A stretch of DNA of 64,000 nucleotides from Clostridia bacterium (GCA_910574475.1 CAJTAT010000004.1:310001-374000), one strand, 5' to 3'; positions 18,100 to 27,781 are shown, numbered from the stretch's first letter. Made by a program: numbers and translations. The notes: generated from the sequence alone by a model not told the origin.

Positions 18100-19301
18100 A
18101 TAAATTCTTGAAAAAGTATGAGCTTGACAGAGCGGACGTTCTGTATCTGGCTGCGCTCACTCTAATTGGTCTGGCTATCCGGGTGATTTTGAGAGTTGTC
18201 ACATCAGAAGATTGGAAGGTGTACTGGGATCCCTGGATCTCGGACTTGAGACAGATGGGCTTTGCTTATCTGGCTACGGATCGGTATGACTACGCCCCCT
18301 CTTTCGTTTACATTCTCTGGGTGATCAGCAAGCTTCCTATCAATCCTATGACGGCATATAAAGCTATCCACATTGTGATTGATTTTGTGGCTGCAGCTGT
18401 GATGGGTAAGATTGTCATGGAGACTACAGGAAGCAAGATAAAGAGCTTTTGCACCTATGGGTTTATGTTACTTGTGCCAACTCTTTGGGCGGAGAGCGCT
18501 CTTTGGGCCCAGTGCGATATAATCTTTATGACTTTTTTGCTATTTTGCTTTTACTATCTCATTCAGGAACGGCCCAATATGGCACTATTTTTTTACGGTC
18601 TGGCTTTTGCTTTTAAGCTTCAGTCCCTGTTTATATTTCCCTTCCTGGTAATCTTGTGGGTCAATAAAAAAATAAAGCTACAGCATTTTTTGTGGATTCC
18701 GGGACTATATTTTCTCAGCATCATCCCTGCATGGATTGCAGGCCGCCCATTGATGGATCTGATCAATATTTACATGGCACAGGGAGCTCAGGATGTGTGG
18801 TCTCTGTCTATTAAGTGGCCAAATATTTATCAGATTATCGGAAATCAATATTTCCTGCTGGAATATGCGGAGGCGGGAACCTGGCTGATATTGGGGATTT
18901 TAATGTGTGTGATGTTTGCCATGGCTCAGAAGCGTTATCGGATTACCAGCGAATTCATGATACAGATGGGGCTGTTTTTTGCCATTCTGACCCCCTATTT
19001 TTTGCCTCATATGCATGAGAGATATGGGTGTGTGGCGGATATTCTGGCTGTTATCTATGCAATGATGAATATAAAACGGTTCTATATTCCTTTAGTGCAT
19101 ATTTTGATGTCTTTTAATAGCTATATGGCATATTTAAGCCATCTGGAGAACCAGGAACCCAGCATTTACTACGGCGTCTGGGCCTTTGTGGAGCTGGGGC
19201 TTCTGGTGATTGTAGGCCTTGATATGTGGCGGTATATGACGAATCCAGAGAACCAAACCCAAGTAGTAAAAGCAGGAGTGGTAACTGAGGAAAGGGAATG
19301 A
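18096..19301 (+). CDS. GT-C-type membrane glycosyltransferase
   Basis: 401 residues, about ten membrane segments. The first extracellular loop has acidic residues after the first segment (SEDWKVYWDPWISD, about residues 37-50), and a later loop reads PYFLPHMHERY (about residue 308), both hallmarks of GT-C mannosyl/glucosyltransferases. It probably attaches a side-branch sugar from undecaprenyl phosphate to the exported glycan. Starts inside the GtrB-like gene's stop codon, and is followed four bases later by a shorter paralogue that lacks both motifs. Confidence 0.78.
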   Translation: MNKFLKKYELDRADVLYLAALTLIGLAIRVILRVVTSEDWKVYWDPWISDLRQMGFAYLATDRYDYAPSFVYILWVISKLPINPMTAYKAIHIVIDFVAAAVMGKIVMETTGSKIKSFCTYGFMLLVPTLWAESALWAQCDIIFMTFLLFCFYYLIQERPNMALFFYGLAFAFKLQSLFIFPFLVILWVNKKIKLQHFLWIPGLYFLSIIPAWIAGRPLMDLINIYMAQGAQDVWSLSIKWPNIYQIIGNQYFLLEYAEAGTWLILGILMCVMFAMAQKRYRITSEFMIQMGLFFAILTPYFLPHMHERYGCVADILAVIYAMMNIKRFYIPLVHILMSFNSYMAYLSHLENQEPSIYYGVWAFVELGLLVIVGLDMWRYMTNPENQTQVVKAGVVTEERE

Positions 19302-19305
19302 TAGA

Positions 19306-20202
19306 ATGGATGATTTTTTAAGAGATTTTGTTTTTAAACAGAGAAAATTTGGACGTTTTACGTTTTCCTTTCTGGATGTCCTCCTTGCAGCCTGTATTAC
19401 AGGAACCGGTGTGATGCTGCGGCTGGCTGTGGTGGAATATACAGTGACGAATACGCATAAGCTGGGAGCAATGTTTATAGATTTTATCCTGGCTTATCTC
19501 TGTGCAGAGCTGGTGTATGACAGTACCAGGCACAGGAACCGTGCTTTTTTGACTTATTCCATCCTTGTCATTTACCCTACTATGATTGCAAACAGTGCTT
19601 TGTGGGGACAGAACAGTGTCTATTATGTCTTCTTCCTGTTTGTGGGCCTGTATTTCTGGGAGAGAGGAAGGAAGTGGCGGGGGTTGCTGGGAATTGCCGT
19701 GGGAGTCGTCATGGCTCTGGCAAGGATGGAGCTGAGTACCAAAAGCCTCACTCTGGGCTGGCCCAATTTTTATGAGATTATCGGGAAAGAAAAGTTTGCA
19801 GATCTCTATAATCAGGTATCTGTCCTTTGTCTGACGGGAATCCTGCTTACTATGATTTATATTTTTGTAAAGAAGAATGTGACATTGACCAGAGAATTGT
19901 CTCTTAGGCTCTTTCTTTTCCTGGCTTTGCTGATCCCTTATTTTGCGCCTTCCATGCCAGCTTGGGCAGGACTTACGGCGGATATTGCGGCTCTTGTCTA
20001 CTGCATGCGCTGGCCAAAGAAGTTCTATGTGCCCATGTTGCATTTGATTGTATCTTACAGTGCCTATGCAAATATTATAAATGGAGAGACGAAGCTGCCT
20101 ATGCCTCTTTACTCTGTCATCCTTTTAATTTTGCTGACAGATGTGGGAGCAGGCATATATCAGGAGGTCGTCACCTCAGTAAGGAAAGGGTATAAAAGAT
20201 AA
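19306..20202 (+). CDS. Shortened, probably catalytically degenerate paralogue of the GT-C protein
   Basis: 298 residues, about eight membrane segments. It lines up with the preceding protein at both ends: LGWPNFYEIIG here against IKWPNIYQIIG there, then the same downstream order ending near YSAYANIINGE. A middle block of about 80-100 residues is missing, the acidic loop after the first segment is replaced by VVEYTVTNTHKL, and the H-E-R-Y loop becomes PSMPAWAG. So it looks like a tandem duplicate with an internal deletion, retained as an open frame. It may be a partner subunit of the GT-C enzyme or a decaying copy. Confidence 0.68.
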   Translation: MDDFLRDFVFKQRKFGRFTFSFLDVLLAACITGTGVMLRLAVVEYTVTNTHKLGAMFIDFILAYLCAELVYDSTRHRNRAFLTYSILVIYPTMIANSALWGQNSVYYVFFLFVGLYFWERGRKWRGLLGIAVGVVMALARMELSTKSLTLGWPNFYEIIGKEKFADLYNQVSVLCLTGILLTMIYIFVKKNVTLTRELSLRLFLFLALLIPYFAPSMPAWAGLTADIAALVYCMRWPKKFYVPMLHLIVSYSAYANIINGETKLPMPLYSVILLILLTDVGAGIYQEVVTSVRKGYKR

Positions 20203-20218
20203 AGAGGAGGAGTTGGAT

Positions 20219-21922
20219 TTGAAAGAAAAGAAAGGCCGGAGATTTGTTCCGTGGCCATGGAGCCTGATTCTTTACATCTTATTTGTAGTGGGAGCGGGAT
20301 ATTTTATCGGATATCTCTGGAGTTTTCTTATAGCCCTGGGAATTTCTGCCTGGCGTAGAAAACAAAATCCAGATATGCCGGAAGGAGGCTATTGTCTGGA
20401 TAAGACAAGGAAGCGTCTGGCATCTCTGGGAATTGCAATCATACTCCTCTTTTTGGGAGTATGTCTGTGTATTTACGGGTGGTTACTGATTCAATCAGAT
20501 ATGACTGAATGGGAAGCAAGGCAATACCTGGAGCTTGCAGTAGGCCTTATCGGTGGTCTTGGTTTTCTTGCCAGTGGTATCGGGACGGCCTACATAGCTC
20601 TGCGGGATACCTTTTGCCCGGAAAAGAGCACCCTTGCCCGCTCTATCCGATCTCAGCTCCCTTATCCCGACGCTGCGCCAGGGGTCAGAGAATTGTTCGC
20701 CATGGTGGATCAGGATATCAGAGAAAATGGAATCTGGTTCGATAAGGTAGCTGTGGGAAAGGAATGGGTCCTTGGGGAGGTGGCAAGCTATATTCCACGG
20801 ATTCGGGTATTTTTTGGAAGGGATGAGTTCCGAACCCATAGAAGTGGAGACAGAGTCAATACGAATCGTATCATAGAGCTTTACATATTAGACGACCGCA
20901 GGCAGACTCAGATCATGACCCTGCGCGATCCAAAAGAACTCCAATCTCTTATGGACTGTATCGCCCTTCGTGCGCCGGACGCCCTTGTAAGGCCCTACAA
21001 AGAGTATGCAACCTGGCGGAGTAAATCTGATATGGAATGGGAAAATATGCTTCGGGAATATCGGATAAAACAGGGAGAGCGGGAGCTGTCTTCCTTTCAG
21101 CTGGGAAACTCAGATGCAAATGTTACCCAGAATATGATTCTCACAGCTCCAGATGGCAGTGTAACCTCCCGGGTGACGCCGGAGCTGATTCACCAAATGA
21201 TGTTAAAATGTCTGAAAGAGGGAGAGGGCACCTTTTCACTGGCTCCCGGATGTCCTATTGAACAACATGGTGTCCGCTACGTTGAGATGGAGTGCTTTGT
21301 TACCTTCTATGAGGATATAGAAGACCCCTCTTTGGAGGAGATGGAAGATCTGGGTGAGGCAGAGCTGCTTCTGAAAATGACAGCTACTGGAGAAGGGGGA
21401 AAGAATCTATATTCCGGCAGAGTCTATCACACAGATATTCAGACAGCAGAAGGAATTCTTAGAAAATGGATTCAGGGGGAGCTTGTGAGCATGAAGGATT
21501 GGGAGGCCACGCCCCTCTGGGAGCAAGGAAACAGGGAGCAGCCAAAGCGTGAAGTTTACCCGCCTCATCTAAGCCTTATGTCTGTATCAGGCGTATATCA
21601 GAGTCATGACAGGTTTACCCTGGAGGATATACAGGTGGCAGCAGAGGGGTTGGTGGACGGAACTTATCAGTCGGTGGATTTGACCCTGAAGGGCGGCTAT
21701 CTGTGGATGCGAATTCAGGCAGGGAATAAGACGGATGGCCGCTGTAGTGTATCTGTCACGAGAGCTGATTCTGACAAATTGCGCTTCTTCAAGAATTTGT
21801 GTACACACAGACAGGCGGCAGCCTGGTTACTTGAGTTTGCAAAGGGGAATTTCCGTCCTGACTGGAAAGAGTGGACTGACTACACAAGACAGGCAGAGAA
21901 GGAAATGAACCGCAAAACATAA
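20219..21922 (+). CDS. Unknown membrane protein with large soluble C-terminal part
   Basis: 567 residues, not recognised. Two membrane segments lie near residues 12-35 and 65-90, with a third probable at about 103-128; the remaining ~440 residues are soluble, Trp/Glu-rich and without any catalytic motif I can name. The TTG at 20219 is best placed after GAGGAGGAG; the TTG at 20213 is too close to it. It lies within the glycan operon, 11-20 bases after the GT-C paralogue and 38 bases before the Sel1-repeat gene, so a role in assembly or regulation of the glycan is a guess from position only. Confidence 0.62.
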   Translation: MKEKKGRRFVPWPWSLILYILFVVGAGYFIGYLWSFLIALGISAWRRKQNPDMPEGGYCLDKTRKRLASLGIAIILLFLGVCLCIYGWLLIQSDMTEWEARQYLELAVGLIGGLGFLASGIGTAYIALRDTFCPEKSTLARSIRSQLPYPDAAPGVRELFAMVDQDIRENGIWFDKVAVGKEWVLGEVASYIPRIRVFFGRDEFRTHRSGDRVNTNRIIELYILDDRRQTQIMTLRDPKELQSLMDCIALRAPDALVRPYKEYATWRSKSDMEWENMLREYRIKQGERELSSFQLGNSDANVTQNMILTAPDGSVTSRVTPELIHQMMLKCLKEGEGTFSLAPGCPIEQHGVRYVEMECFVTFYEDIEDPSLEEMEDLGEAELLLKMTATGEGGKNLYSGRVYHTDIQTAEGILRKWIQGELVSMKDWEATPLWEQGNREQPKREVYPPHLSLMSVSGVYQSHDRFTLEDIQVAAEGLVDGTYQSVDLTLKGGYLWMRIQAGNKTDGRCSVSVTRADSDKLRFFKNLCTHRQAAAWLLEFAKGNFRPDWKEWTDYTRQAEKEMNRKT

Positions 21923-21960
21923 TTTTATCATGGAACTTATAACAAGGAGGATGAGTAACT

Positions 21961-23211
21961 ATGGGAAAATGTTATAGTGACGAGGTGGAGAAGGCACTTC
22001 AGTACATCTATTACGATCTTCGCGCTGGAAAAGGTGCAGAGGGCTTGGCTCTTTTAGAGAAAGCCTCGGCGGCAGGGGATGGGGATGCATCCTGCGTCCT
22101 GGCCCGGTGCTACTGTGGAAACCAGTATGTATGGAGTGGTCATGATTTTCCAGAGGATGATGACAAGGCAACGATGCTGATCCACAAGGCAGTGGAGCAG
22201 GGCAGTGCAATTGGTGTGATGGTGGCCATGCGTACAGGAGAACTGACACCGTCTCTGGAGAAAAAGATGCCTTTTGGAAGCTTGCAGGAGGCTTTTGACA
22301 GTGTAATGGAAAAGGCAAATATGGGAGACGCCTTCAGTCAATATACAGCGGCAAACGCTTATTTCTGGTGGGACTTCTTGCGTATCCAGGGAAAGGGGCG
22401 AGAATCTTTTTCCAGCGATGCTGAATTCAAAGCATATCTGAGAGAAAATATTTCCAAGTGTGAGGACTTGTTCCAGAAAGCCCTCCGTGGCGGCATGTAT
22501 TTTGCGGCTAATAATCTGAACAAGTATTATAGAGAGGGAGACGAGGACTTGATTGCACCTCGTCCTGAGCTGGCTAAGGATCTGTATAAAAACGGCGCAG
22601 AGATGGGATATCCCATCCTCCAGTGGATCTATGCGGATGATCTGAGAGAGCAAAAAAGGTACGAGGAAGCCCTCCACTGGTATAAGATGGCGGCAGAAGG
22701 GGGACAATTGGACTGCTGGTTCCGTATCGGCTACGCTTATGAAAATGGAGAGGGCGTAGGGAAGGATGTAGCCTATGCGGCAAAATGCTATGAAAAGGGA
22801 CTGACCCAGAAGAAGAACAGCGGAAACCGGATTGGCTGCGCCAATCGTCTGGGCGCTCTGTACTATGACGGGGAGGGCGTGGAGAAGGATTACGCGAAAG
22901 CATTACAGCTTTTGACCTATGGCTATGAAAATAATACAACGTTTGGCGTCTACTATCTGGGAGAAGCTTACTTCAACGGATGGGGGATCCAACAAGATTA
23001 CGTAAAAGCCCGCCAGTTCCTGGAGCAAGTAAATTGGAATAATAAGCAAGCGTTCTATATGCTGGGCGCTATCTACGCTCAGGGTCTGGGAGTTCCAGAG
23101 GACATAAAAAAAGGTGTGGAATATCTCCAAAAAGCCGGAGACAATAAGGAAGCCAAAAAAGAATTGCTCAAATATAAAAAGACACTTTTCGGTAAATGGG
23201 TCCGTCGGTAA
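21961..23211 (+). CDS. Sel1-like/TPR repeat protein
   Basis: 416 residues, no signal peptide. Repeats of about 36 residues with the Sel1 pattern A-x3-L-G-x-x-Y-x-x-G-x-G-V-x-x-D-x-x-K-A are plain in the C-terminal half: YAYENGEGVGKDVAYAAK, GALYYDGEGVEKDYAKA, GEAYFNGWGIQQDYVKA, GAIYAQGLGVPEDIKKG. Sel1 solenoids are protein-interaction scaffolds. Ribosome site AAGGAGGATG. In a glycan operon it may hold enzymes together or regulate them; the partner is unknown. Confidence 0.85.
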   Translation: MGKCYSDEVEKALQYIYYDLRAGKGAEGLALLEKASAAGDGDASCVLARCYCGNQYVWSGHDFPEDDDKATMLIHKAVEQGSAIGVMVAMRTGELTPSLEKKMPFGSLQEAFDSVMEKANMGDAFSQYTAANAYFWWDFLRIQGKGRESFSSDAEFKAYLRENISKCEDLFQKALRGGMYFAANNLNKYYREGDEDLIAPRPELAKDLYKNGAEMGYPILQWIYADDLREQKRYEEALHWYKMAAEGGQLDCWFRIGYAYENGEGVGKDVAYAAKCYEKGLTQKKNSGNRIGCANRLGALYYDGEGVEKDYAKALQLLTYGYENNTTFGVYYLGEAYFNGWGIQQDYVKARQFLEQVNWNNKQAFYMLGAIYAQGLGVPEDIKKGVEYLQKAGDNKEAKKELLKYKKTLFGKWVRR

Positions 23212-23223
23212 AGAGGAAATAGA

Positions 23224-24672
23224 ATGGTATCAAATATTATGCTGACGCTCCTGTTTCTCGGAGCGGTGCTGGTAGCCTACTACCTGTCGCCGCCCCGGGG
23301 AAGATGGGGAGTCCTGCTGACTGCAAGCTTGATCTTTTATCTCAGCGCTAATCCCTGGATGGTGCTTATGGTGGGAGCGTCGGCATGCTGGTCCTGGTTT
23401 GCAGGGAGGAAAATAGAAGCGGTGGAGACGCCGGGGACAAAAAGAGGCTGGCTGCTGGGAGGCGTCCTGCCTCTTCTTGGTATTCTCTTTTTATTTAAAT
23501 ACTTTAATTTTTTCACTGTATCTGTGGCAGAGCTTTTGAACCTTGCAGGACTTGGAGCGTCCCCTGTGACCCTTAAACTGATACTTCCCCTGGGAATTTC
23601 CTATTATACTTTTCGAATCATAAGCTATGTGGCGGATATTTACACAGGAAAGCGTAAATCAGAGGAACATTTAGGCTATTATCTCACCTATGTTTTGTTC
23701 TTTCCCCAGATTCTGTCCGGGCCCATTGAGCGGTCGGAAAGCTTTCTTAATCAGCTTCATGGGAATCTCATTTATGATTCCAGCCTTTTTTCCGAGGGCT
23801 TCCAGCGAATTATACTGGGGCTTTTTAAGAAGATGGTGATTGCCAATCGTCTGTCTGGATATGTAGATTTGATTTTTGCTGACCCTGAGAACTATCCGGG
23901 ACTGGCAGTGTGGCTGGCAGCATTTTTCTATTCTTTCCAGATCTATTGTGATTTTTCCGGCTACTCGGATATTGCTATTGGTATGGGGAACTTGTTTGGT
24001 ATCCGAAGCAAAAGGAACTTTCATTATCCCTATTTTGCAAAGAATATTCGGGATTTCTGGGACCGCTGGCACATTTCTCTGTCAAGCTGGCTTCGGGATT
24101 ACATCTACATTCCTCTGGGAGGAAACAGAGTGTCACGTATCAGGAAATACGGAAACGTTCTGGCGACCTTTCTTGTCAGCGGTCTGTGGCATGGAGACAA
24201 CTGGACTTTTGTAGTGTGGGGCGGGATTCATGGAATCTGGAATATTTGCAGCAGGAGACAGAAGGGAGAACAGGGGGGATTCCTTCGGATATGCTGGAGG
24301 ACGCTTGTCACTTTTGTGGGCGTCACCCTTGCATGGATCTTCTTTCGGGCTGACAGCCTTGGAAAGGCTTTTACCTGTCTGCGCCATGGGATTTTGAACT
24401 TTTCTCTGTCTTTTTCAGAGATTCAGGGAACGATTTTGCCCTTTACGGGAGATAATACCTGTGCAGCTTATTTTTTGACTGTCTGTGCCTTTTTGCTTCT
24501 TTTATTTCTCTATGAGTGGGGACAAGCGTATGGGGGAGGAAAGGGTAATTCCGGGGAAGGGGAATACGGGAAAGGCTTTTGCCTTTCTGCCTTTTGGCTG
24601 GCGGTGATGATAGGAAGCATTGTGTTGTTTGGTGTCTTTGGTGTATCAGGTTTTTTGTATGCACAGTTTTGA
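23224..24672 (+). CDS. MBOAT O-acyltransferase (AlgI/DltB/PatA type)
   Basis: 482 residues with about eleven membrane segments. Family signatures: the middle block NFHYPYFAKNIRDFWDRWHISLS (two stretches around residues 260-282) and the catalytic histidine in SGLWHGDNWTFVVWGG (about residue 325). These proteins carry an acyl group, usually acetyl, across the membrane for transfer to a polysaccharide or teichoic acid. The next gene, 15 bases on, encodes an SGNH-like extracytoplasmic protein, the usual receiving transferase. Together they imply O-acylation of the glycan made by this operon. Confidence 0.9.
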   Translation: MVSNIMLTLLFLGAVLVAYYLSPPRGRWGVLLTASLIFYLSANPWMVLMVGASACWSWFAGRKIEAVETPGTKRGWLLGGVLPLLGILFLFKYFNFFTVSVAELLNLAGLGASPVTLKLILPLGISYYTFRIISYVADIYTGKRKSEEHLGYYLTYVLFFPQILSGPIERSESFLNQLHGNLIYDSSLFSEGFQRIILGLFKKMVIANRLSGYVDLIFADPENYPGLAVWLAAFFYSFQIYCDFSGYSDIAIGMGNLFGIRSKRNFHYPYFAKNIRDFWDRWHISLSSWLRDYIYIPLGGNRVSRIRKYGNVLATFLVSGLWHGDNWTFVVWGGIHGIWNICSRRQKGEQGGFLRICWRTLVTFVGVTLAWIFFRADSLGKAFTCLRHGILNFSLSFSEIQGTILPFTGDNTCAAYFLTVCAFLLLLFLYEWGQAYGGGKGNSGEGEYGKGFCLSAFWLAVMIGSIVLFGVFGVSGFLYAQF

Positions 24673-24687
24673 CTTTGAGGAAACCGT

Positions 24688-25611
24688 ATGAAACGTATCT
24701 TAAGGATTGGGGCAGGCGCACTTTTGGCAGTACTGCTTTTGATCGCAGTGAAAAATGAATATGCCCGGCTTCTACCTGTGTCCTCTTATGGGATGCAGGC
24801 TGCCATTCAAAAAAAATCTGTGGATCACTTATTTATCGGGTCTTCCATGTTCCGGCAGGGTCTTTCTATTGATATCCTGGAGTCGGAGCTTGAGGGAACT
24901 TCTTTTATCCTGTCCTACAACGGGAATCAGCCAGCTTTTATTGCAAGAGAACTGGAATATATGCTGGAGGAAGGTCTTGAGGTTAAGAATCTGTATCTGG
25001 ATCTCTATCCCTATACAGCGGCAGCCACTCCCTGGCTGAGCGACACGAAGATTCTTCTTGATACAGATCTAGCCTTTAAGATAGACGCGTGGAACTTGAT
25101 GGCCTCCAACAGTGAGACAATCTTTCTGGATTTTTATGAGATGTTTGTCACAGCAAATAACGAGCAGCTCCTGACATATCCCATCCATAACCGTCTGGTA
25201 TCCTCCCAGTTTCGAAATGGGGGAAATCTTCTGATTACCAGCGGACAGACAAAGGAGTACTTAGACTCGCTGGGGATGCTGGGCAAACGGGATGGCTTAC
25301 AGGAGGCTCAGGTGGAGGGATATGAGAGGATCCTGGAGTTAGCCGGGAGCCACAACATTCAGGTATACTTTTTGGAGACGCCAAAGTATGAGAGAATGTA
25401 TCAGGATGAGGATTATATGGAGCTTTATGCTGCCTGCATCCAAGAGATTCGGCGGCTGGCTGAAGGCAAGGAGGACACAGTTATCTTGTCCCTCTCAAAG
25501 GAGTTGAATTTTGACCATTCCAATCCTGGGTATTATCAGGATCTGATTCATCTGTCTACAGAGGGGCGGACGACTTATACGAGGCTTCTGTGTCAAGCAT
25601 TGAAAAATTAA
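24688..25611 (+). CDS. SGNH-like extracytoplasmic acyltransferase partner
   Basis: 307 residues. An N-terminal membrane anchor (about residues 7-21) is followed by DHLFIGSSMFRQG, which fits the GDS/GxS nucleophile block of SGNH enzymes, and near the C-terminus by DLIHLSTEGRT, the D-x-x-H pair of the catalytic triad. This is the AlgJ/AlgX/PatB/DltD-like partner of an MBOAT protein: it would place the acyl group on the glycan outside the membrane. ATG follows TTGAGGAAAC. The enzyme could instead be an esterase, but its neighbour argues for transfer. Confidence 0.75.
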   Translation: MKRILRIGAGALLAVLLLIAVKNEYARLLPVSSYGMQAAIQKKSVDHLFIGSSMFRQGLSIDILESELEGTSFILSYNGNQPAFIARELEYMLEEGLEVKNLYLDLYPYTAAATPWLSDTKILLDTDLAFKIDAWNLMASNSETIFLDFYEMFVTANNEQLLTYPIHNRLVSSQFRNGGNLLITSGQTKEYLDSLGMLGKRDGLQEAQVEGYERILELAGSHNIQVYFLETPKYERMYQDEDYMELYAACIQEIRRLAEGKEDTVILSLSKELNFDHSNPGYYQDLIHLSTEGRTTYTRLLCQALKN

Positions 25612-25682
25612 GTTTGGTCCGGGTTGTGTGCCGGAAGGATAAAAAGGGAACTTGAGACAGAACTTGCAGTGGGAGTAAAAGA

Positions 25683-26849
25683 ATGAAAAAGTTAGAGTAT
25701 ATTAATGGCTTAAAAGGGGTAGGAGCGCTGATGGTATATCTGTGCCATTTTGTCTATGCCTTTTACTATGGAGCCTATAGCCTCTTAAAGGAACACGCCC
25801 ACACAGAGGCAGGGATAGAGAACATGATTGGAAAGACGCCTCTTAACTTCTTCTATAACGGCAATGGGGCAGTCTGTCTGTTCCTGGTGTTCAGCGGTTT
25901 TGTTCTCTGTCTGTCTTATTATGGAACAGGAGATAAGAATCGGCTGAAAGAGGGTGCGCTTAAGCGCTATATCCGGCTGATGCCATTGATTTTTGCAGCG
26001 AATTTATTCATATTCCTCTTGATGAGTCTTGGTCTTTACCAGAATGGGGAAGCGGCTGTTTTTACGAAATCAGAAGCGTGGCTTCAGGGATTTAATCAGT
26101 TTACGCCAAATTTTCTGGGCATGCTCTATGAGAGCCTTGTGGGTTGCTTTGTGTGGGGAAGTAATGACTACAATGGAGTGCTGTGGACGATTCCCTACTT
26201 GTTCTGGGGAGCTTTGATCATATATTTCGCCGCATTTTTGGTAGGAGAGAACCGTCTGCGCTATGTGGCCTACGGCGTGATGCTTCTTGTATCTGTGAAA
26301 ACAGATATTTACTTTACAGCAATTTTTCTGGGCTTTGTGCTCTGTGACTTTTTCTGTACACAGGAGAAATGGATTCGTCTCTACAGACAAGTTCCTTTTG
26401 TACCGTTTCTCGTTTTTCTGGCAGGATTTTATCTCTGCTCCTATCCGTCCATTGGGATTGACATGAGTGGAACACTCTATGGGATCCTGCCATCCGCCTA
26501 TACAGTGATTTATCATGTGGCAGGCGCCTTTTTTCTGACAGCTGGAGTCTTGGGGAGTAATGGTCTACAGAAATTTTTCTCCTGGAAACCCTGTCTTTTC
26601 TTGGGAAAGATTTCGTTTTCCCTCTACCTCTTTCATTTTCCAGTGATAGCAGTGTTTTCCTGTGGCTTTTTCCTGGGATTTTCAGAAAGGCTAGGGTATC
26701 ATGTAACAGTAGGAATTGACTTCCTTCTGACAACCGTTCTTGTGCTTATCGTATCTTTGCTCAGCCAGCGTTACCTGGAGCCTGTGGGAAAGAGACTGGA
26801 GAGTGCTGTGATAAGCCGCATCAAAGATAGGGGAAAAGGAGAGAGATAA
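25683..26849 (+). CDS. Acyltransferase family 3 membrane protein (OafA-like)
   Basis: 388 residues, ten or so membrane segments. Starts with EYINGLKGVGALMVYLCHF, where the N-terminal His lies in the family's conserved first segment, and has VFSGFVLCLSYY about residue 75 and FSLYLFHFPVI near residue 310, both typical of Acyl_transf_3 (O-acetylation of surface sugars with acetyl-CoA). The start follows GGGAGTAAAAG and the gene overlaps the next by one base. The 70 bases before it hold nothing I recognise. Confidence 0.86.
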   Translation: MKKLEYINGLKGVGALMVYLCHFVYAFYYGAYSLLKEHAHTEAGIENMIGKTPLNFFYNGNGAVCLFLVFSGFVLCLSYYGTGDKNRLKEGALKRYIRLMPLIFAANLFIFLLMSLGLYQNGEAAVFTKSEAWLQGFNQFTPNFLGMLYESLVGCFVWGSNDYNGVLWTIPYLFWGALIIYFAAFLVGENRLRYVAYGVMLLVSVKTDIYFTAIFLGFVLCDFFCTQEKWIRLYRQVPFVPFLVFLAGFYLCSYPSIGIDMSGTLYGILPSAYTVIYHVAGAFFLTAGVLGSNGLQKFFSWKPCLFLGKISFSLYLFHFPVIAVFSCGFFLGFSERLGYHVTVGIDFLLTTVLVLIVSLLSQRYLEPVGKRLESAVISRIKDRGKGER

Positions 26850-27781
26850 TGGATAAGAAAAGAATTGCCTGGATGGATATTTCCAAGGCATTGGGAATTT
26901 TGGTCGTTTTGATTGTCCATACGGAAGTCAGTCTGGGGCCTGTGACATTTCTGGGAGGAATGTTTTATATGCCAGTGTTCTTTGTCCTTTCCGGTATGAC
27001 TTTTTCCTATCATCCTGGGGAAAGCTTTTTGACTTTTGTGGGGAAAAAGACAAGACGACTGCTGATTCCGTATTTAGGATATAATTTATTTCTGTTTTTA
27101 TTCTTTTTTTTGAAGAATCATCTTCTGGCAGGACAGATGGATAAAGAGTCTTTCTTTCCACTGTGGGGGATTTTGTACTCGAGAAACTGTCTCAGGCCCA
27201 TGGGAAGCAGTGATAATGTGTATTTTATGCAGATTTTAAATGCGCCCACCTGGTTTTTGACGGGGCTATTTGTGAGCCTTCTGGTATTTTGGATTTTGAT
27301 GCAGGCTGCCGGTGGAGAGCATAAAAAATTACTTCTTTTGAACAGCGGGATTTTAGCCGCTGCGATTCTCTTACATTATCTGTGCCCGATTCTTTTGCCC
27401 TGGAGTGTGGATTGTGCGCTGTATGCAGTCTCCTTTCTCTGTTTTGGGAAAATTGCGGCAGATAAGGATTTGGTAGAAAAAATTTATCAAAAGCCTTTGC
27501 TGCTTGTACTTCTTGCGGCGGCCTTTGTAGGCCTTTCGGTGCTGAATGGGGATGTGAACATGTCAGTGGCAATCTATGGACGCTCTATGCTGCTTTATCT
27601 GGTGGTAGGCTCTTTGGGAGCGCTACTCTGCATGGAGGTGTCTTTGTTTCTGGAAAGGCGTGTACGCTTTGTTGGAAAGGCTGGAATGTGGTTGGGGAGA
27701 CATACCATGCCGGTGCTTTGTCTGCATTTGTTTGTATATTCCATTATTGGGGTGATTCTGGGAAGATTTCTGGGAGGTTGA
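26849..27781 (+). CDS. Acyltransferase family 3, fucose-4-O-acetylase-like
   Basis: 310 residues, about nine membrane segments. RIAWMDISKALGILVVLIVH holds the conserved N-terminal His; FMPVFFVLSGMTF-type and RRLLIPYL motifs and the short overall length fit the group named for fucose 4-O-acetylase (COG3594). Finding this at the end of an operon headed by GDP-fucose synthesis makes acetylated fucose an attractive guess, though the group name does not prove the substrate. ATG overlaps the previous stop codon (TAATGG). Last gene of the plus-strand glycan operon. Confidence 0.82.
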   Translation: MDKKRIAWMDISKALGILVVLIVHTEVSLGPVTFLGGMFYMPVFFVLSGMTFSYHPGESFLTFVGKKTRRLLIPYLGYNLFLFLFFFLKNHLLAGQMDKESFFPLWGILYSRNCLRPMGSSDNVYFMQILNAPTWFLTGLFVSLLVFWILMQAAGGEHKKLLLLNSGILAAAILLHYLCPILLPWSVDCALYAVSFLCFGKIAADKDLVEKIYQKPLLLVLLAAAFVGLSVLNGDVNMSVAIYGRSMLLYLVVGSLGALLCMEVSLFLERRVRFVGKAGMWLGRHTMPVLCLHLFVYSIIGVILGRFLGG

